A stretch of DNA of 64,000 nt, taken from Pelotomaculum isophthalicicum JI (lineage in GTDB: Bacteria; Bacillota; Desulfotomaculia; Desulfotomaculales; Pelotomaculaceae). The translations under genes and the position numbers were made by a program. The DNA lies in assembly GCF_029478095.1 (NCBI RefSeq), contig NZ_JAKOAV010000011.1, forward strand, positions 31,473 to 95,472, read 5' to 3'. The notes under the pieces were generated by a model. It saw only the letters and a list, made by a program, of their open reading frames with translations. It had not been told where the DNA came from and searched no databases. This document shows, piece by piece, positions 7,775-16,007 of this stretch; the first letter of the stretch is position 1, and the number at the start of each line of letters is the position of its first letter.

Positions 7775-8689
7775 GTGGAGGGCTGGATCAAGCTGTGGCG
7801 AAAACTGAAAAACAACGGGCACTTAAAAATGCCGGGGACAGCATTCAAGTTATGGATCTACTGCCTCCTGGAAGCTGCCCCCTACCCCGACCGGGCGCGG
7901 GCATTGGAGGCCGGGGAACTGTGGCTCAATTACGAGCACGTCCGGCAGGTTATCGGCGAGGCCGACCGGCAGATGAGCAAAAGCACCGTTTCAAGCGCCC
8001 TGAAATACCTGGCAACGAAAGGCTATGTAGAGCTTGAGGTAAAGCAGTTTTACGGGGTTAAAGCCCGTGTGATCAACTGGCAGGATTACCAGTCGAGTAC
8101 AGAAACTGTACCCGTACCTGTACCCGTGGAAGACATGTCGAGTACAGAAACTGTACCCGGCAAAAACTCAGAAATGACACCGGTTTGCATGCTGCCGGGC
8201 ACACAAACTGTACCCGTGGATGGTTCACCGGGTACAGTAACGAGTACAGTCACGAGTACGGAAACCGTACCCGGTCCTGTACTCGCGAGGGCATCTGAGC
8301 CTTACGGCGGCGCGGCCTCCGGAACGCCTAAGAACAACAAGAATAAAGATCTTAATAATACAGTAGTTGTTGTTAATCTGATTACCAGTTTTGAAAAAGA
8401 GTTCGGTAGGCCGCTTTCACCTTTAGAAGTTGACCAGTTAGCCAAATGGCGCAGTGAGCTTCCGGAAGACTTAATCCTGGAAGCCCTGACCCAGGCTGTC
8501 ATCCGGAACAAGCGTACCCTGGCCTACACCGGCGGCATCCTGCTGAACTGGCAGCGGGCCGGTATTCGTACCGCAGACGAAGCCCGGCAGGATAAACTCA
8601 GGCGAAGCCGGCGGACGGGCAGGCAAGCCGGCAGGCAAGATCCGGCCGGCAGCAAGAAGAAAGAATTTATCAAAACCCTTTATGTATGA
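7775..8689 (+). CDS. Phage-type replication initiator (O-like, DnaD-like C-terminus)
   Basis: Replication protein of about 304 residues. I start it at GTG 7775, 8 nt after GGAGG, giving MEGWIKLWRKL, a classic start for phage replication initiators. Residues 1-105 form a winged-helix DNA-binding domain (MPGTAFKLWIYCLLEA; STVSSALKYLATKGYVEL). Residues about 107-180 are a low-complexity Thr/Val/Pro segment made of repeats of STETVP; the DNA encoding it is an iteron-like array (8094-8287). Residues about 210-285 are a DnaD/DnaB_2-like domain (FEKEFGRPLSPLEVDQLAKW; ILLNWQRAG) that would recruit the helicase loader. Origin repeats inside the initiator gene recall lambda O. RusA follows directly. 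Confidence 0.75.
   Translation: MEGWIKLWRKLKNNGHLKMPGTAFKLWIYCLLEAAPYPDRARALEAGELWLNYEHVRQVIGEADRQMSKSTVSSALKYLATKGYVELEVKQFYGVKARVINWQDYQSSTETVPVPVPVEDMSSTETVPGKNSEMTPVCMLPGTQTVPVDGSPGTVTSTVTSTETVPGPVLARASEPYGGAASGTPKNNKNKDLNNTVVVVNLITSFEKEFGRPLSPLEVDQLAKWRSELPEDLILEALTQAVIRNKRTLAYTGGILLNWQRAGIRTADEARQDKLRRSRRTGRQAGRQDPAGSKKKEFIKTLYV
8094..8287. repeat. Iteron-like inverted repeats, candidate replication origin
   Basis: The array lies inside the replication-initiator gene. Two full copies of a palindrome GTACAG-AAA-CTGTAC, each flanked by CGA and CCG, occur at 8094-8114 and 8139-8159. A third full copy at 8252-8272 reads GTACGG-AAA-CCGTAC, with both arms changed so that symmetry is kept. 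Half sites (GTACAG or CTGTAC) occur at about 8114-8126, 8205-8217, 8231-8237, 8242-8249 and 8276-8284. Spacing is irregular. Lambda ori has the same design (repeats of a dyad inside gene O), so I call it a candidate origin and binding-site cluster for the initiator. Confidence 0.65.
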
Positions 8690-8699
8690 GGAGGTTGCC

Positions 8700-9101
8700 A
8701 TGAGCGAAATAAAGATAACCATACCAGGCCGGCCTGTGCCGAAGGGCCGCCCCAGGATAGGATACAGCGGGCGCAAAGTTTATTTGTACACCCCGCCGGA
8801 AACAGAGAAATATGAGAGGGACGTATCAAGGATAGGTAAGTTAATATGCAATAGCCCTGCGTCGGGGCCGGTTGAAATGGAAATAGCCTTGTTTTTCAAC
8901 CCGCAGGCAAAAGTTTATACCACGGGCGGAAAACTCCGGCACGGTACTCTGCCGGACTTGGATAACTGCGTCAAATCCATCGTGGACGGCCTGAACAAGG
9001 TCGCTTACGTGGATGACCGGCAGGTTGTGCGCATACTGGCAGAGCGTAGATGTGACCAGGTGGAGCGGGCGGAAGTGATTGTGAGGGAGGCTGATGTATA
9101 A
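8700..9101 (+). CDS. RusA-type Holliday-junction resolvase
   Basis: Endonuclease of the RusA family (133 residues) that cuts four-way junctions during phage recombination. I start it at ATG 8700, which follows GAGGAGG; the ORF is open further upstream without a better site. Family marks are PGRPVPKGRPR at the N-terminus, the YTPPETEKYE segment, and the catalytic acidic cluster LPDLDNCVKSIVDGLN with AYVDDRQV (the three aspartates expected to bind metal). Length is normal for RusA. It follows the replication protein by 10 nt and fits the recombination module with the Rad52-like and SbcC-like proteins. Confidence 0.85.
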   Translation: MSEIKITIPGRPVPKGRPRIGYSGRKVYLYTPPETEKYERDVSRIGKLICNSPASGPVEMEIALFFNPQAKVYTTGGKLRHGTLPDLDNCVKSIVDGLNKVAYVDDRQVVRILAERRCDQVERAEVIVREADV

Positions 9102-9147
9102 CCATGATCGAAAAGAATGATTTTATGGTTGCCTTGATTTACAGGCA

Positions 9148-9360
9148 ATGCAAGTAAAATTGGAAATAGATACTATTACAGATATAATAACCTGTCGCTG
9201 TAGATTCCGCGAATTAGACGCAGGCGGCGAGTGCTGGGCCAAGTGTGACAAGCGAGTGAATAGCTGCGAAGAATGCGGGTTTGGCGGCAGGAAATTTAAT
9301 CCTGTAAATAAGATAAAGAAGGTCCGGAAAAATGGTAAAATAACAGGGAGGAAGCTATGA
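9148..9360 (+). CDS. Cysteine-rich small hypothetical protein
   Basis: A 70-residue protein with seven cysteines in a compact pattern (CRCRF, GECWAKC, SCEECGF), which could hold zinc or form disulfides, followed by a lysine/arginine-rich tail. The ribosome site of ATG 9148 is weak. A 17-codon ORF (9104-9157) just upstream overlaps its start, so translation may depend on coupling. The stop overlaps the next ATG. I do not recognise a family; a zinc-finger-like nucleic-acid-binding role is possible. Confidence 0.5.
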   Translation: MQVKLEIDTITDIITCRCRFRELDAGGECWAKCDKRVNSCEECGFGGRKFNPVNKIKKVRKNGKITGRKL

Positions 9361-9707
9361 GAAAAGCAGACTTTAAGGCGCGAATCAAGAAAATTGAGAT
9401 TGTCAACCGGGTGCTGACAGACGGTTGGCAGCAGTCCATCCGGGTGATCCTGGAGGACATCGAGCTTTCTGACGAGAACCTTTTAGAATTAAAGCAGTTC
9501 AGACCGAATGAGCAGGTTTTAGTAGAATTAACCCCGGTCCAGGTTAACCTGTTTGACTTCGATGCAAAGAAGCAGGCTGCGGGAGCAAAGGGGCAGAACA
9601 GCCAGGAGTTGATTGGTACTGCCGGGAATGAGGAGTTTATCAGCTTTGTTGAGGGAAACGAACCCTTGCGTGAAAACGAGAAAATTGAAAAGAGGTGGGA
9701 GTTTTAG
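9357..9707 (+). CDS. Hypothetical phage protein
   Basis: A 116-residue acidic protein started at ATG 9357 after GGGAGGAAGCT, overlapping the previous stop by ATGA. The first 65 residues look beta-rich (VLTDGWQQSIRVILEDIELS; VLVELTPVQVNLFDF), compatible with a small OB-like barrel, followed by a charged linker. No motif identifies it. It shares a one-base stop/start overlap with the next gene, confirming operon membership. Confidence 0.5.
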   Translation: MRKADFKARIKKIEIVNRVLTDGWQQSIRVILEDIELSDENLLELKQFRPNEQVLVELTPVQVNLFDFDAKKQAAGAKGQNSQELIGTAGNEEFISFVEGNEPLRENEKIEKRWEF

Positions 9708-9997
9708 TGCTCTTAACAAAGGATGAGTTATTTAATCTAAGAAAAGCTTTGGCTATGAGTTTGAGATTTATTGAAGACTGTGACAGGCAAGATGAGGAAA
9801 CATTAAAAGAAATAAAAGAAATAGAACAGCTCAGGGATTTATTTCACTTTGTCAAAAACGCTGAAGTTGAACTGTATCCGGGAGATGGGGACGACGGCAG
9901 TAATGTAAAAAGAATTAACGAGATTTTAGATAAAAGAAGACAAAAGAAGGAAGAAAAAGAAGCTGAAAACGTGATCGTATTCCCCGGCCGCATTTAG
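9707..9997 (+). CDS. Hypothetical helical protein, end of the prophage operon
   Basis: A 96-residue protein started at GTG 9707, which overlaps the preceding stop and follows AGGTGGGAG; an in-frame GTG at 9695 is possible. It is strongly helical and charged (LFNLRKALAMSLRFIEDC; DKRRQKKEEKEAENV), suggesting a coiled-coil partner protein. No family is recognised. After it, a frame from CTG 10018 (LIKLTGEDKRKLVFITIF) runs only to TGA 10093-10095, exactly where the GC-rich island starts, and may be a gene truncated by the island. Confidence 0.45.
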   Translation: MLLTKDELFNLRKALAMSLRFIEDCDRQDEETLKEIKEIEQLRDLFHFVKNAEVELYPGDGDDGSNVKRINEILDKRRQKKEEKEAENVIVFPGRI

Positions 9998-10868
9998 GTT
10001 AAGAAGGGGCAAGTTATCTGCTGATCAAATTAACAGGTGAGGATAAACGCAAATTAGTTTTTATTACAATTTTTCACGTCATCATCCCCATGTGACAGCT
10101 GAGAGCGTCGGGAAGCGGCGCGCCCGATGGGCGAAGCTGGCCCGGCCGGCGCGCTCTTTGCCGGCCGGCAGACCCGGGAGAGCGTCCCGGGCTTGCCTAA
10201 CCTGCCGCCGGCCGAAAGGGCTGGGCAGTTGCCCGGCCCGGCCTGCCTTGTATAAGATGATCGACCTGTGGATGTGGCGGGGCCGGAGCCGGGCGCGCTG
10301 CGTGCGACCGGTGGAGGTCCCGGACCCCAAAGATTCACCCAACGTGGCCGGCGAGCCGGCGACGTGGCAGCAGGACCCGTGAGGATAACACGAATGGCCG
10401 GAGCCGGCGCATGGATTCGCCCGGACCCGCGAAGCCAAGCCCCAGGGCTCGGGTGTAGCCAGGCGCGGGCGGGAGGCCCAGTACCCCAAAGACGGGCAGT
10501 CTGCCGGGCTGGCTGACTTCAAAGCCAGACCCGGATGGCCTGACTGGCAGTCTGCCGGCATACACGTCATGGTTTATGAGGGCACAGGCGGGCGGTAGCC
10601 GGCTTGTGTCTACCTTCGACCCCAGGGCCAGACCCGGATGGGACCGCTTTTCCCGAGCTTTATCTAACCGGCAAGCGCAGTTCCGATCACTTTCAGGAAT
10701 AAGTTGCCCACGCACAGCGTGCGCTGCCGGCCGCTGCCGGTCGCCTGGCAGCCAGGTTTTGCGCTCAAGGTTTCCAGGTCGCAGCTGCGGCCCTCCCAGG
10801 TGAGGATGCGCCGCAGCCGGCGCGCAGCCGCGCGCCAATCCCCGCCCCTCAGGGGTTGGGTTGCCGAC

Positions 10869-10887
10869 AAAAAAGGGGACCTGCCCC
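10869..10887 (-). terminator. Terminator of SWIM gene 1
   Basis: On the minus strand, GGGG-CAGGT-CCCC followed by TTTTTT, starting at the stop codon of the SWIM gene. The same arrangement (GGGG...CCCC-TTTTTTT directly after TAG) follows SWIM gene 2, so it is a conserved part of the unit. Confidence 0.7.
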
Positions 10888-11219
10888 TACATATCCAGGA
10901 GCAGGCCCCGATGTTGCCGGTGCTCGCTGCGTGTGTGCGCTGCTTCGCCCAGCTCGTGTAGGGCCAGAGCCGCGATGTGCTTGCAATACACGCCGCGCTT
11001 CCTGCGATCGTCACAGCTGCAAAACACCGCGTGCCCCCTGCCCGCAACATGAAACTCTACACTGTAAACCTTAACCCCGCGTTTCCCAATGCTGCGAACC
11101 GCAGCACGAGTCTCACCGCCATCACGCGCGACATCCTCAACAACCAACTCTCTGCGCACCAGCCCGGCAACCGCCCTGCCCAGCCTGCCATCGTCAACCT
11201 TAGCAAGAATCTTTCTCAC
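10887..11219 (-). CDS. Small SWIM zinc-finger protein, copy 1
   Basis: A 110-residue protein starting at GTG 11219 after AAAAGGAGG. The C-terminal half is a SWIM-type zinc finger: FCSC followed 10 residues later by YCKHIAALAL, i.e. CxC...CxH. The N-terminal half (KVDDGRLGRAVAGLV, then SIGKRGVKVYSVEF) is a compact domain with no other enzyme. SWIM domains normally sit in large proteins with SNF2 helicases, MULE transposases or ubiquitin ligases; a free-standing 110-residue version is unusual. A close paralogue (about 70 percent identical by eye) is encoded at 43534-43860 in an inverted copy of the same island. It is probably a DNA-binding protein acting on, or maintaining, the surrounding island; partner helicases nearby are a second option. 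Confidence 0.8.
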   Translation of the reverse strand: MRKILAKVDDGRLGRAVAGLVRRELVVEDVARDGGETRAAVRSIGKRGVKVYSVEFHVAGRGHAVFCSCDDRRKRGVYCKHIAALALHELGEAAHTRSEHRQHRGLLLDM

Positions 11220-11265
11220 CTAAACCAGCCTCCTTTTCTCTATGCAAACCAGCTGCGGCGGGCAG

Positions 11266-11338
11266 TGTCAAGGGCCGGAGGGCGGAAAAAAATATTTTTG
11301 ACTAAAAAGCAAGGCGCACGCAGGCTAAAAATATTTTT
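11266..11338 (-). promoter_or_regulatory. SWIM-1 promoter and paired AT palindromes
   Basis: A consensus -35 TTGACA lies at 11266-11271 (minus strand); the -10 is weak and ambiguous (TTTGCA or TGCATA around 11241-11248). Upstream are two copies of AAAAATATTTTT at 11288-11299 and 11327-11338, exactly 39 bp apart. Copy 2 of the unit has the same two palindromes at the same 39-bp spacing although the DNA between them differs. This fits operator or curved-DNA sites for autoregulation or for a nucleoid protein. Confidence 0.6.
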
Positions 11339-12122
11339 GGAGCGCACCCTTGATACTGCCCGGTAAGCAGCGGGTACAATGGGAGAAAAGGGAGGCGACT
11401 GTCCGCATCGGCACAGCGAAGCGCCGGGAGACCCCGGCTTCCAAGGTTGGGGGCGGGGGTTGGGGGCTGGGGGTTGAAGGACCCCGGAGAAAGGCTCGGA
11501 CGGACCCTAGTGCTGGGCAGTTTGGCCGGGCTGGCTGACATACGAAGCCAAGCATTTGAGGCCAGATCAGGCAGTCTGCCCGACACCGACAGCCGGTAAG
11601 CCGGCGTGCTTAAATCGACCACCAGAGCCAGGCACAGGAGTGGCCCGGGCGGGCGTAAGCCGGCCTGGGCCTTCCTGCTAACCCCAGAGCAGAGCCACCG
11701 GCCCTAGACTGGCTGACCCTTAAGCATAAATAATGTGCTGGGCCGGGGCGGGCGGCTGACCCCAGCCGCTCTTGAAATAATCAAGGCAGTTGACGGGTGC
11801 CAGCCAGTCAACTGCTTCCTTCTGACCCCCGGTTGCAGCTGCGGGGGGCAGCAAACGAAAGAAATCCTAGATGGTCCGATCTTTTCGTGCACTGCGTAAT
11901 GTTACGGAAGTTAGTGTGCGGCGATGGAAATGCAGAATCATGTGGAAGTATGTATAAATAACAATTTTCTGCAGGATATTTAATCTAAACGGTAGAAGTA
12001 TACAACTTAGTTGATTATTCATTACCATGTATCGAACATAGTTGGCGCATTAAAATAATCCAAAACACCTTGGATAGTCTAATAGCCAAACAAATTAACT
12101 AACCCGGCTAAAGGAGTTACCA

Positions 12123-12587
12123 GTGGAGTTTTTACTATCAATTGCTCATACGATACTTTTATTTTTTGGACTCGTTATTATTATAAATGTTATGATTATT
12201 GCTTTTGCTTTTCTGCTTGGTTTTGAACTCTTAAAGATAATTCATTTTACCCCAGAGCAATCAATAATCACTTTTGTTATGTTCATGATCTTTATTTCCG
12301 TTATTTATTTTTTATTAACATTGGGAATCTATTTGATATTTAAAGTAAGACGTAAAGAAAAGATATTTGTTCGTTTTTTTGAAGCAAGTTATTTATTTAA
12401 TTTTTATGTATGGGGACTTATCACTTTAATAGGGATTCTAAAGCCATATTTAATCAACGAGAACGTATTTAAGGCTTCTGATTTTTTATCGCAGGAACTC
12501 ACATCTAGCGTAGGTATGATATTTTTTATAGCTTTAATGAACTATACGTTCTTTAAGAATCTGGTGATAGAAAGAAAAGTCTTTTAA
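12123..12587 (+). CDS. Predicted membrane protein
   Basis: A 154-residue, very AT-rich gene started at GTG 12123 behind AAAGGAGTTACCA. The protein has about four hydrophobic segments: residues 8-33, 44-70, 88-106 and 127-143, separated by short charged loops (KVRRKEK inside). No signal peptide cleavage site or known motif is evident. It stands alone between the GC-rich island and the DinG-type helicase, with no operon partners, and its base composition differs sharply from the island, suggesting separate acquisition. Function unknown. Confidence 0.6.
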   Translation: MEFLLSIAHTILLFFGLVIIINVMIIAFAFLLGFELLKIIHFTPEQSIITFVMFMIFISVIYFLLTLGIYLIFKVRRKEKIFVRFFEASYLFNFYVWGLITLIGILKPYLINENVFKASDFLSQELTSSVGMIFFIALMNYTFFKNLVIERKVF

Positions 12588-13131
12588 ATCAAATCAGTTC
12601 TTGAGCTAGCGCACCTTTTAAAAGGGAGATATTTCAAAAGATGATTATTACTAGTTTATTGGTAAATAGCTAAGTAACGATTTTGATAGTTTAAAATTGG
12701 GACGATCCATCGATGGTCGAAAAATAACGTATAATCTCGTCGGTGGGTACTCCGGAAAACAACGAGTTGCAATCTTCGCAAGGATAACGAAGCCGATTGG
12801 TTTCCTGTTTCGGTGCTCCACTAAAACCCGTTGACCTCGTGTAAGAGGTTTATAACCTGATTTTAAACAATTTTGTGATATATATTCAGCTTTGATGGTT
12901 ATCGTGTCACTATCATGGACAGTGACTTTTGCTTCTTTAATAAAGAAGGGGTTCCGCAGCCTGGCTATTGTAGCTTAGACTGCGGATTTGGTTTAAAAAG
13001 TTATTAATCTCCGGTTCTGTTCCTATCCTTGCTTGGATAGGTGAAATCACTCACAACAGGCAAAGTCAACTTTTAACCCAAATGAATAACTAAGTGGTTG
13101 CCAGTAACACTATAAATATCACTATCTCTTA
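12588..13131. other. Intergenic stretch with gene remnants and a hairpin
   Basis: No intact gene is seen. On the minus strand about 12700-12850 a 50-codon open frame reads like protein (SGAPKQETNRLRYPCEDCN with a CEDC pair) but has no start, so it is probably a remnant. Near 12951-12987 a hairpin GTTCCGCAG...CTGCGGA resembles the stronger one at 17611-17647. The rest is featureless. Confidence 0.4.
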
Positions 13132-15363
13132 CTAACCAGCTAAGAAACTTTTTCTTTTCCCTTCGTACCATTTTTTTAGTTTTGTGAGATCATCAAAGAA
13201 AACACCAGGTGGAAGAGCTTTATTAACCAATTGATGATAGTTAGCTATCCTGACGTCAAGAACCGAAATAATACCCCAATCGTCTTCATTCCGCAATAAC
13301 CTCCCAGCCCCCTGTTTTAACCGAAGAAGCATTTCTGGAAATATGACTGTATCTAGGGGTTTTCGTCCAGCTTCTTTTTCCCTGCGAACAAGTGTCTTTA
13401 TTAGGGGATCAGGAGATGGGAATGGAAGCTTATCCATTATAACCATCGAGAGAGAGGGGCCAACAATATCAACCCCCTCCCAAAAACTACCCGTCGCGAG
13501 CAATATACTAGTCTCTTCATCACGAAATTGATTTAAGAGGTTCTTTACACTGTCCTGACCCTGTTTAAGTATAGTCCAAGGTAAATCGTTCCTGCGGTAT
13601 AAATGGCAAAACACTTTTTCCATGCGGTCATGGGAGGTAAATAACACCAAGGCTCTCCCATTAGTAATCTTAAGTAATTCGGCAATTCGTGCTGCTGCCG
13701 CCTCGGTAAAATCGTCTTGATCCTTTTTCGGTTTAGGTAAATCCCATGGGAAATAATAGCCAACTTTTTCTTCCCCTGTTAAAGATGTCTGACCAGCATA
13801 TTCGGTTACTCTCCAGTTGTTAGACAAACCAAGTTCATTCTTAATAAAACTAAAATCACCTTCTACGGATATTGTACCTGACGTGAGTATCAACGGTATT
13901 TTTTGTATCCATAGGTGTTTTGATAAAAAAGGACTAACACTGACGGGTGCTATTGTTATAATAATATCTTTATTTTGAAACTGGCCAGCGAGGAAATAAT
14001 CATTAGGATTTTGCGTCCATTGAAACAATTTTTCCCTTAATAACTCGATCGGTCGTGTTAGCCGCTCGATTTCACGGTCCATCTTTTCATCTTCATGAAC
14101 CAAACCCGAAGCCAAATCCATCTGTGAAGCAACTCTAGCTATACCTTCGGCGAGATGTGTGCCTTTTTCAATTATTTCATTCGAATTAGCTATTAAAAAA
14201 CGAGGGTTCTCATTTATATGCTTGGCGTATTTCTGAACGCAAGTAAAAAAATCAGATAATATCATCTGAATCTTTCCAAAGTTGCTGTCGACAACAGAAG
14301 CAATCAGTTTGTTTTTTGACGCTTTTTTTAATAATTTTTCTATAGCATGTATACTAATTTCTTGGGATAACTCCTGTCGGCATGAATCGGCTAAACCGTG
14401 GGCTTCATCAATAATTATCGCGCCGGGCATTTTCCAAAGACCGTTTTCTCCTCTTGCACGCAGCATAAGATCAACCACCAGTAGGTCATGGTTGCAGATA
14501 ATGATATTATTCCAGTTTCTCCGGCTTTCCTTATAGCGGATAAATCCGCATGAATCAAAATAATTACATTCTTTTCTGCTGCAGTCCTCAACGTTTATAC
14601 TTTCCCATAATTCATCATTCATAGAGGGAGCGTCAGAGCGATCACCATAAGTATTTTTTTGAACCCAATTATCTAACATTTTAATAATTTCTTTATTAAC
14701 GGACTTAGGGAATGTCGCCTTTCTATAACGATCTTTACATAAAAAATGGTATTGCCCTTTAGCGAGGAAGGGTAATATGTGGGGTGATAGCTTTATAAAA
14801 AATCGGGTGTCTTTTCTGTATAACTGATCCTGTAAGATTATCGTTTTTGTACTTATCACTATTGGCCCTCTTACTAGGCCCATTGTAATAGGCACAAGGT
14901 AAGAAAAAGATTTACCAGTGCCCACACCCGCTTCTGCCAATAGAATGGAGTCTTTTTTTAAAGCTTCGGCAATTCTGCTTGATAATTCAATCTGTCCAGG
15001 TCTTTCAATATAATTACGTAAATTTGGTTTTACCTTGCTATTAAAAACGTTTTTAATTTGTTTAATTAAAGATGCCCTACTAAAACTTACAGGTTCAAAT
15101 ACGTCAAGCGACTGAATTTCATGGTTGTATTCCGGTATAGATATTAATGCAGGAGTTTTTTTGGGCTCTGGGGTTAATAAATCTAGTTCAGCTCGTTTAA
15201 GGCGCTCCACTTGAGACATATATCTATTGATTTCTACCAAAGAGAGTTCTGTTGAAAGATATCGCCTTTTATATCCACATTCACAGATTAAATCGAAATT
15301 ACTCCCGATAGTTTTTACGCATTTTAAAGGTAATTTATTACAATCAGGACAATTTCTTATCAA
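13132..15363 (-). CDS. DinG/XPD-type ATP-dependent DNA helicase
   Basis: SF2 helicase of 743 residues starting at TTG 15363 after AAAGGAG. An N-terminal zinc ribbon (CPDC at residue 5, CECG near 28) precedes the helicase. Walker A is AGVGTGKSFSY, then four cysteines (FLCKDRY; then C-x4-C-x5-C in CSRKECNYFDSC) that match the Fe-S cluster site of DinG/XPD proteins. Motif II is IIIDEAHGL, and motifs V-VI are TGSFWEGVDI and LKQGAGRLLR. It would unwind 5'-overhang or R-loop substrates. It is unlinked to an exonuclease domain, unlike the long Firmicutes DinG. It lies alone, upstream of a possible 35-residue ORF and divergent from the XRE-ImmA-PIN module. A defence or repair role is equally possible. 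Confidence 0.85.
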   Translation of the reverse strand: MIRNCPDCNKLPLKCVKTIGSNFDLICECGYKRRYLSTELSLVEINRYMSQVERLKRAELDLLTPEPKKTPALISIPEYNHEIQSLDVFEPVSFSRASLIKQIKNVFNSKVKPNLRNYIERPGQIELSSRIAEALKKDSILLAEAGVGTGKSFSYLVPITMGLVRGPIVISTKTIILQDQLYRKDTRFFIKLSPHILPFLAKGQYHFLCKDRYRKATFPKSVNKEIIKMLDNWVQKNTYGDRSDAPSMNDELWESINVEDCSRKECNYFDSCGFIRYKESRRNWNNIIICNHDLLVVDLMLRARGENGLWKMPGAIIIDEAHGLADSCRQELSQEISIHAIEKLLKKASKNKLIASVVDSNFGKIQMILSDFFTCVQKYAKHINENPRFLIANSNEIIEKGTHLAEGIARVASQMDLASGLVHEDEKMDREIERLTRPIELLREKLFQWTQNPNDYFLAGQFQNKDIIITIAPVSVSPFLSKHLWIQKIPLILTSGTISVEGDFSFIKNELGLSNNWRVTEYAGQTSLTGEEKVGYYFPWDLPKPKKDQDDFTEAAAARIAELLKITNGRALVLFTSHDRMEKVFCHLYRRNDLPWTILKQGQDSVKNLLNQFRDEETSILLATGSFWEGVDIVGPSLSMVIMDKLPFPSPDPLIKTLVRREKEAGRKPLDTVIFPEMLLRLKQGAGRLLRNEDDWGIISVLDVRIANYHQLVNKALPPGVFFDDLTKLKKWYEGKRKSFLAG

Positions 15364-15395
15364 TTTTTTCTCCTTTCATTGTTATAAAAAACTGA

Positions 15396-15503
15396 TTAAA
15401 AATGCATCATAGGAACCGGTAACTGGTACATTTTGCGGGTGTGCTTTTCCAAAACCATTTTCATGATTTCATCGTCACCGTACCTCAACACGCATATGAG
15501 CAA
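15396..15503 (-). CDS. Possible 35-residue small protein
   Basis: TTG 15503 lies 4 nt after AAGGAGG and opens 35 codons (LRYGDDEIMKMVLEKHTRK) ending TAA, just upstream of the helicase gene. Composition is protein-like, but spacing is short and I know no family. It may be the end of a decayed gene. Confidence 0.3.
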   Translation of the reverse strand: MLICVLRYGDDEIMKMVLEKHTRKMYQLPVPMMHF

Positions 15504-15594
15504 AAACCTCCTTGTACTAATATTTGATTAATATTGGGAATACAAAATATATCCAAAAACGATAGTAACACATTAGAACATTTATTGCAACATG

Positions 15595-15617
15595 TATTAT
15601 ATTATGGTAATATAATA
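15595..15617. promoter_or_regulatory. Perfect palindromic operator of the XRE-ImmA-PIN module
   Basis: TATTATATTA-TGG-TAATATAATA is a perfect 10-bp inverted repeat with a 3-bp centre. It lies 7-25 nt before the ribosome site AGGAGGGGAGG, where it would overlap the -10 region, and is the obvious autoregulatory site for the XRE protein encoded next. Confidence 0.65.
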
Positions 15618-15641
15618 TTACATAGGAGGGGAGGATTTTCA

Positions 15642-16007
15642 ATGAAAAGGAGAGTACCGACGTTCTCTGAAATCGGCGCCAGGATCAGGGAATTGCGCGA
15701 AAAACATGGCATGTCCCAAGATCAATTAGCCACTGAACTAGGGCTTTCGCGACCTGTTGTGACCAAAATCGAAGGCGGCAAAAAAGCCATCAACAGCTTG
15801 GAACTTCGGCAAATTGCAGATATTTTGGGCGTCTCAACTGATCTATTGATGGATATAGGAGAAGAAGATGAGGAAACCCTTGTTGGACGTTTCCGCGCCA
15901 GGCAAAAAAGCGATGATAAGATGTTGGTGGAATCTGTGGAGCAAATAGAGCACATTTTCAAAGAAATATTGGGCCAGATAAAATTGTGGAGGCAGTCAAA
16001 TGGCTAA
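15642..16007 (+). CDS. XRE-family antitoxin/regulator
   Basis: A 121-residue HTH protein started at ATG 15642 behind GGAGGGGAGGATTTTCA; the frame is open 36 codons further up but without a ribosome site. Residues about 9-65 form the XRE HTH (MSQDQLATELGLSRPVVTKI, GVSTDLLMD). A helical tail follows (ESVEQIEHIFKEILGQIKLW). The stop overlaps the ImmA-like gene by 8 bp. The three-gene order XRE-ImmA-PIN is that of a toxin-antitoxin-like module, the XRE protein probably repressing from the palindrome at 15595-15617. Confidence 0.8.
   Translation: MKRRVPTFSEIGARIRELREKHGMSQDQLATELGLSRPVVTKIEGGKKAINSLELRQIADILGVSTDLLMDIGEEDEETLVGRFRARQKSDDKMLVESVEQIEHIFKEILGQIKLWRQSNG

Larger units (their letters stand above)
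10096..11850. repeat. GC-rich island 1, mostly non-coding, around a SWIM gene
   Basis: About 1.75 kb of very GC-rich DNA dense in GCCGGC, with only one credible gene (the SWIM gene). Long open frames exist on all six frames, as expected from high GC, but they are not preserved in the homologous islands. The stretch from about 10.58 to 11.66 kb is homologous, in inverted orientation, to about 43.06-44.01 kb. A 35-bp repeat occurs twice inside it (10494-10527 and 11515-11550) and again at 43167-43202 on the other strand. A hairpin at 10583-10608 (CACAGGC...GCTTGTG) has counterparts in islands 2 and 3. Left edge cuts into a prophage-like operon; right edge fades into AT-rich DNA near 11.87 kb. 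Confidence 0.7.

Noticed and set aside
10054..10838. Several 75-167 codon open frames on both strands in island 1
   Set aside because: They arise from high GC, lack ribosome sites and protein-like composition, and are not kept in the homologous parts of islands 2 and 3.
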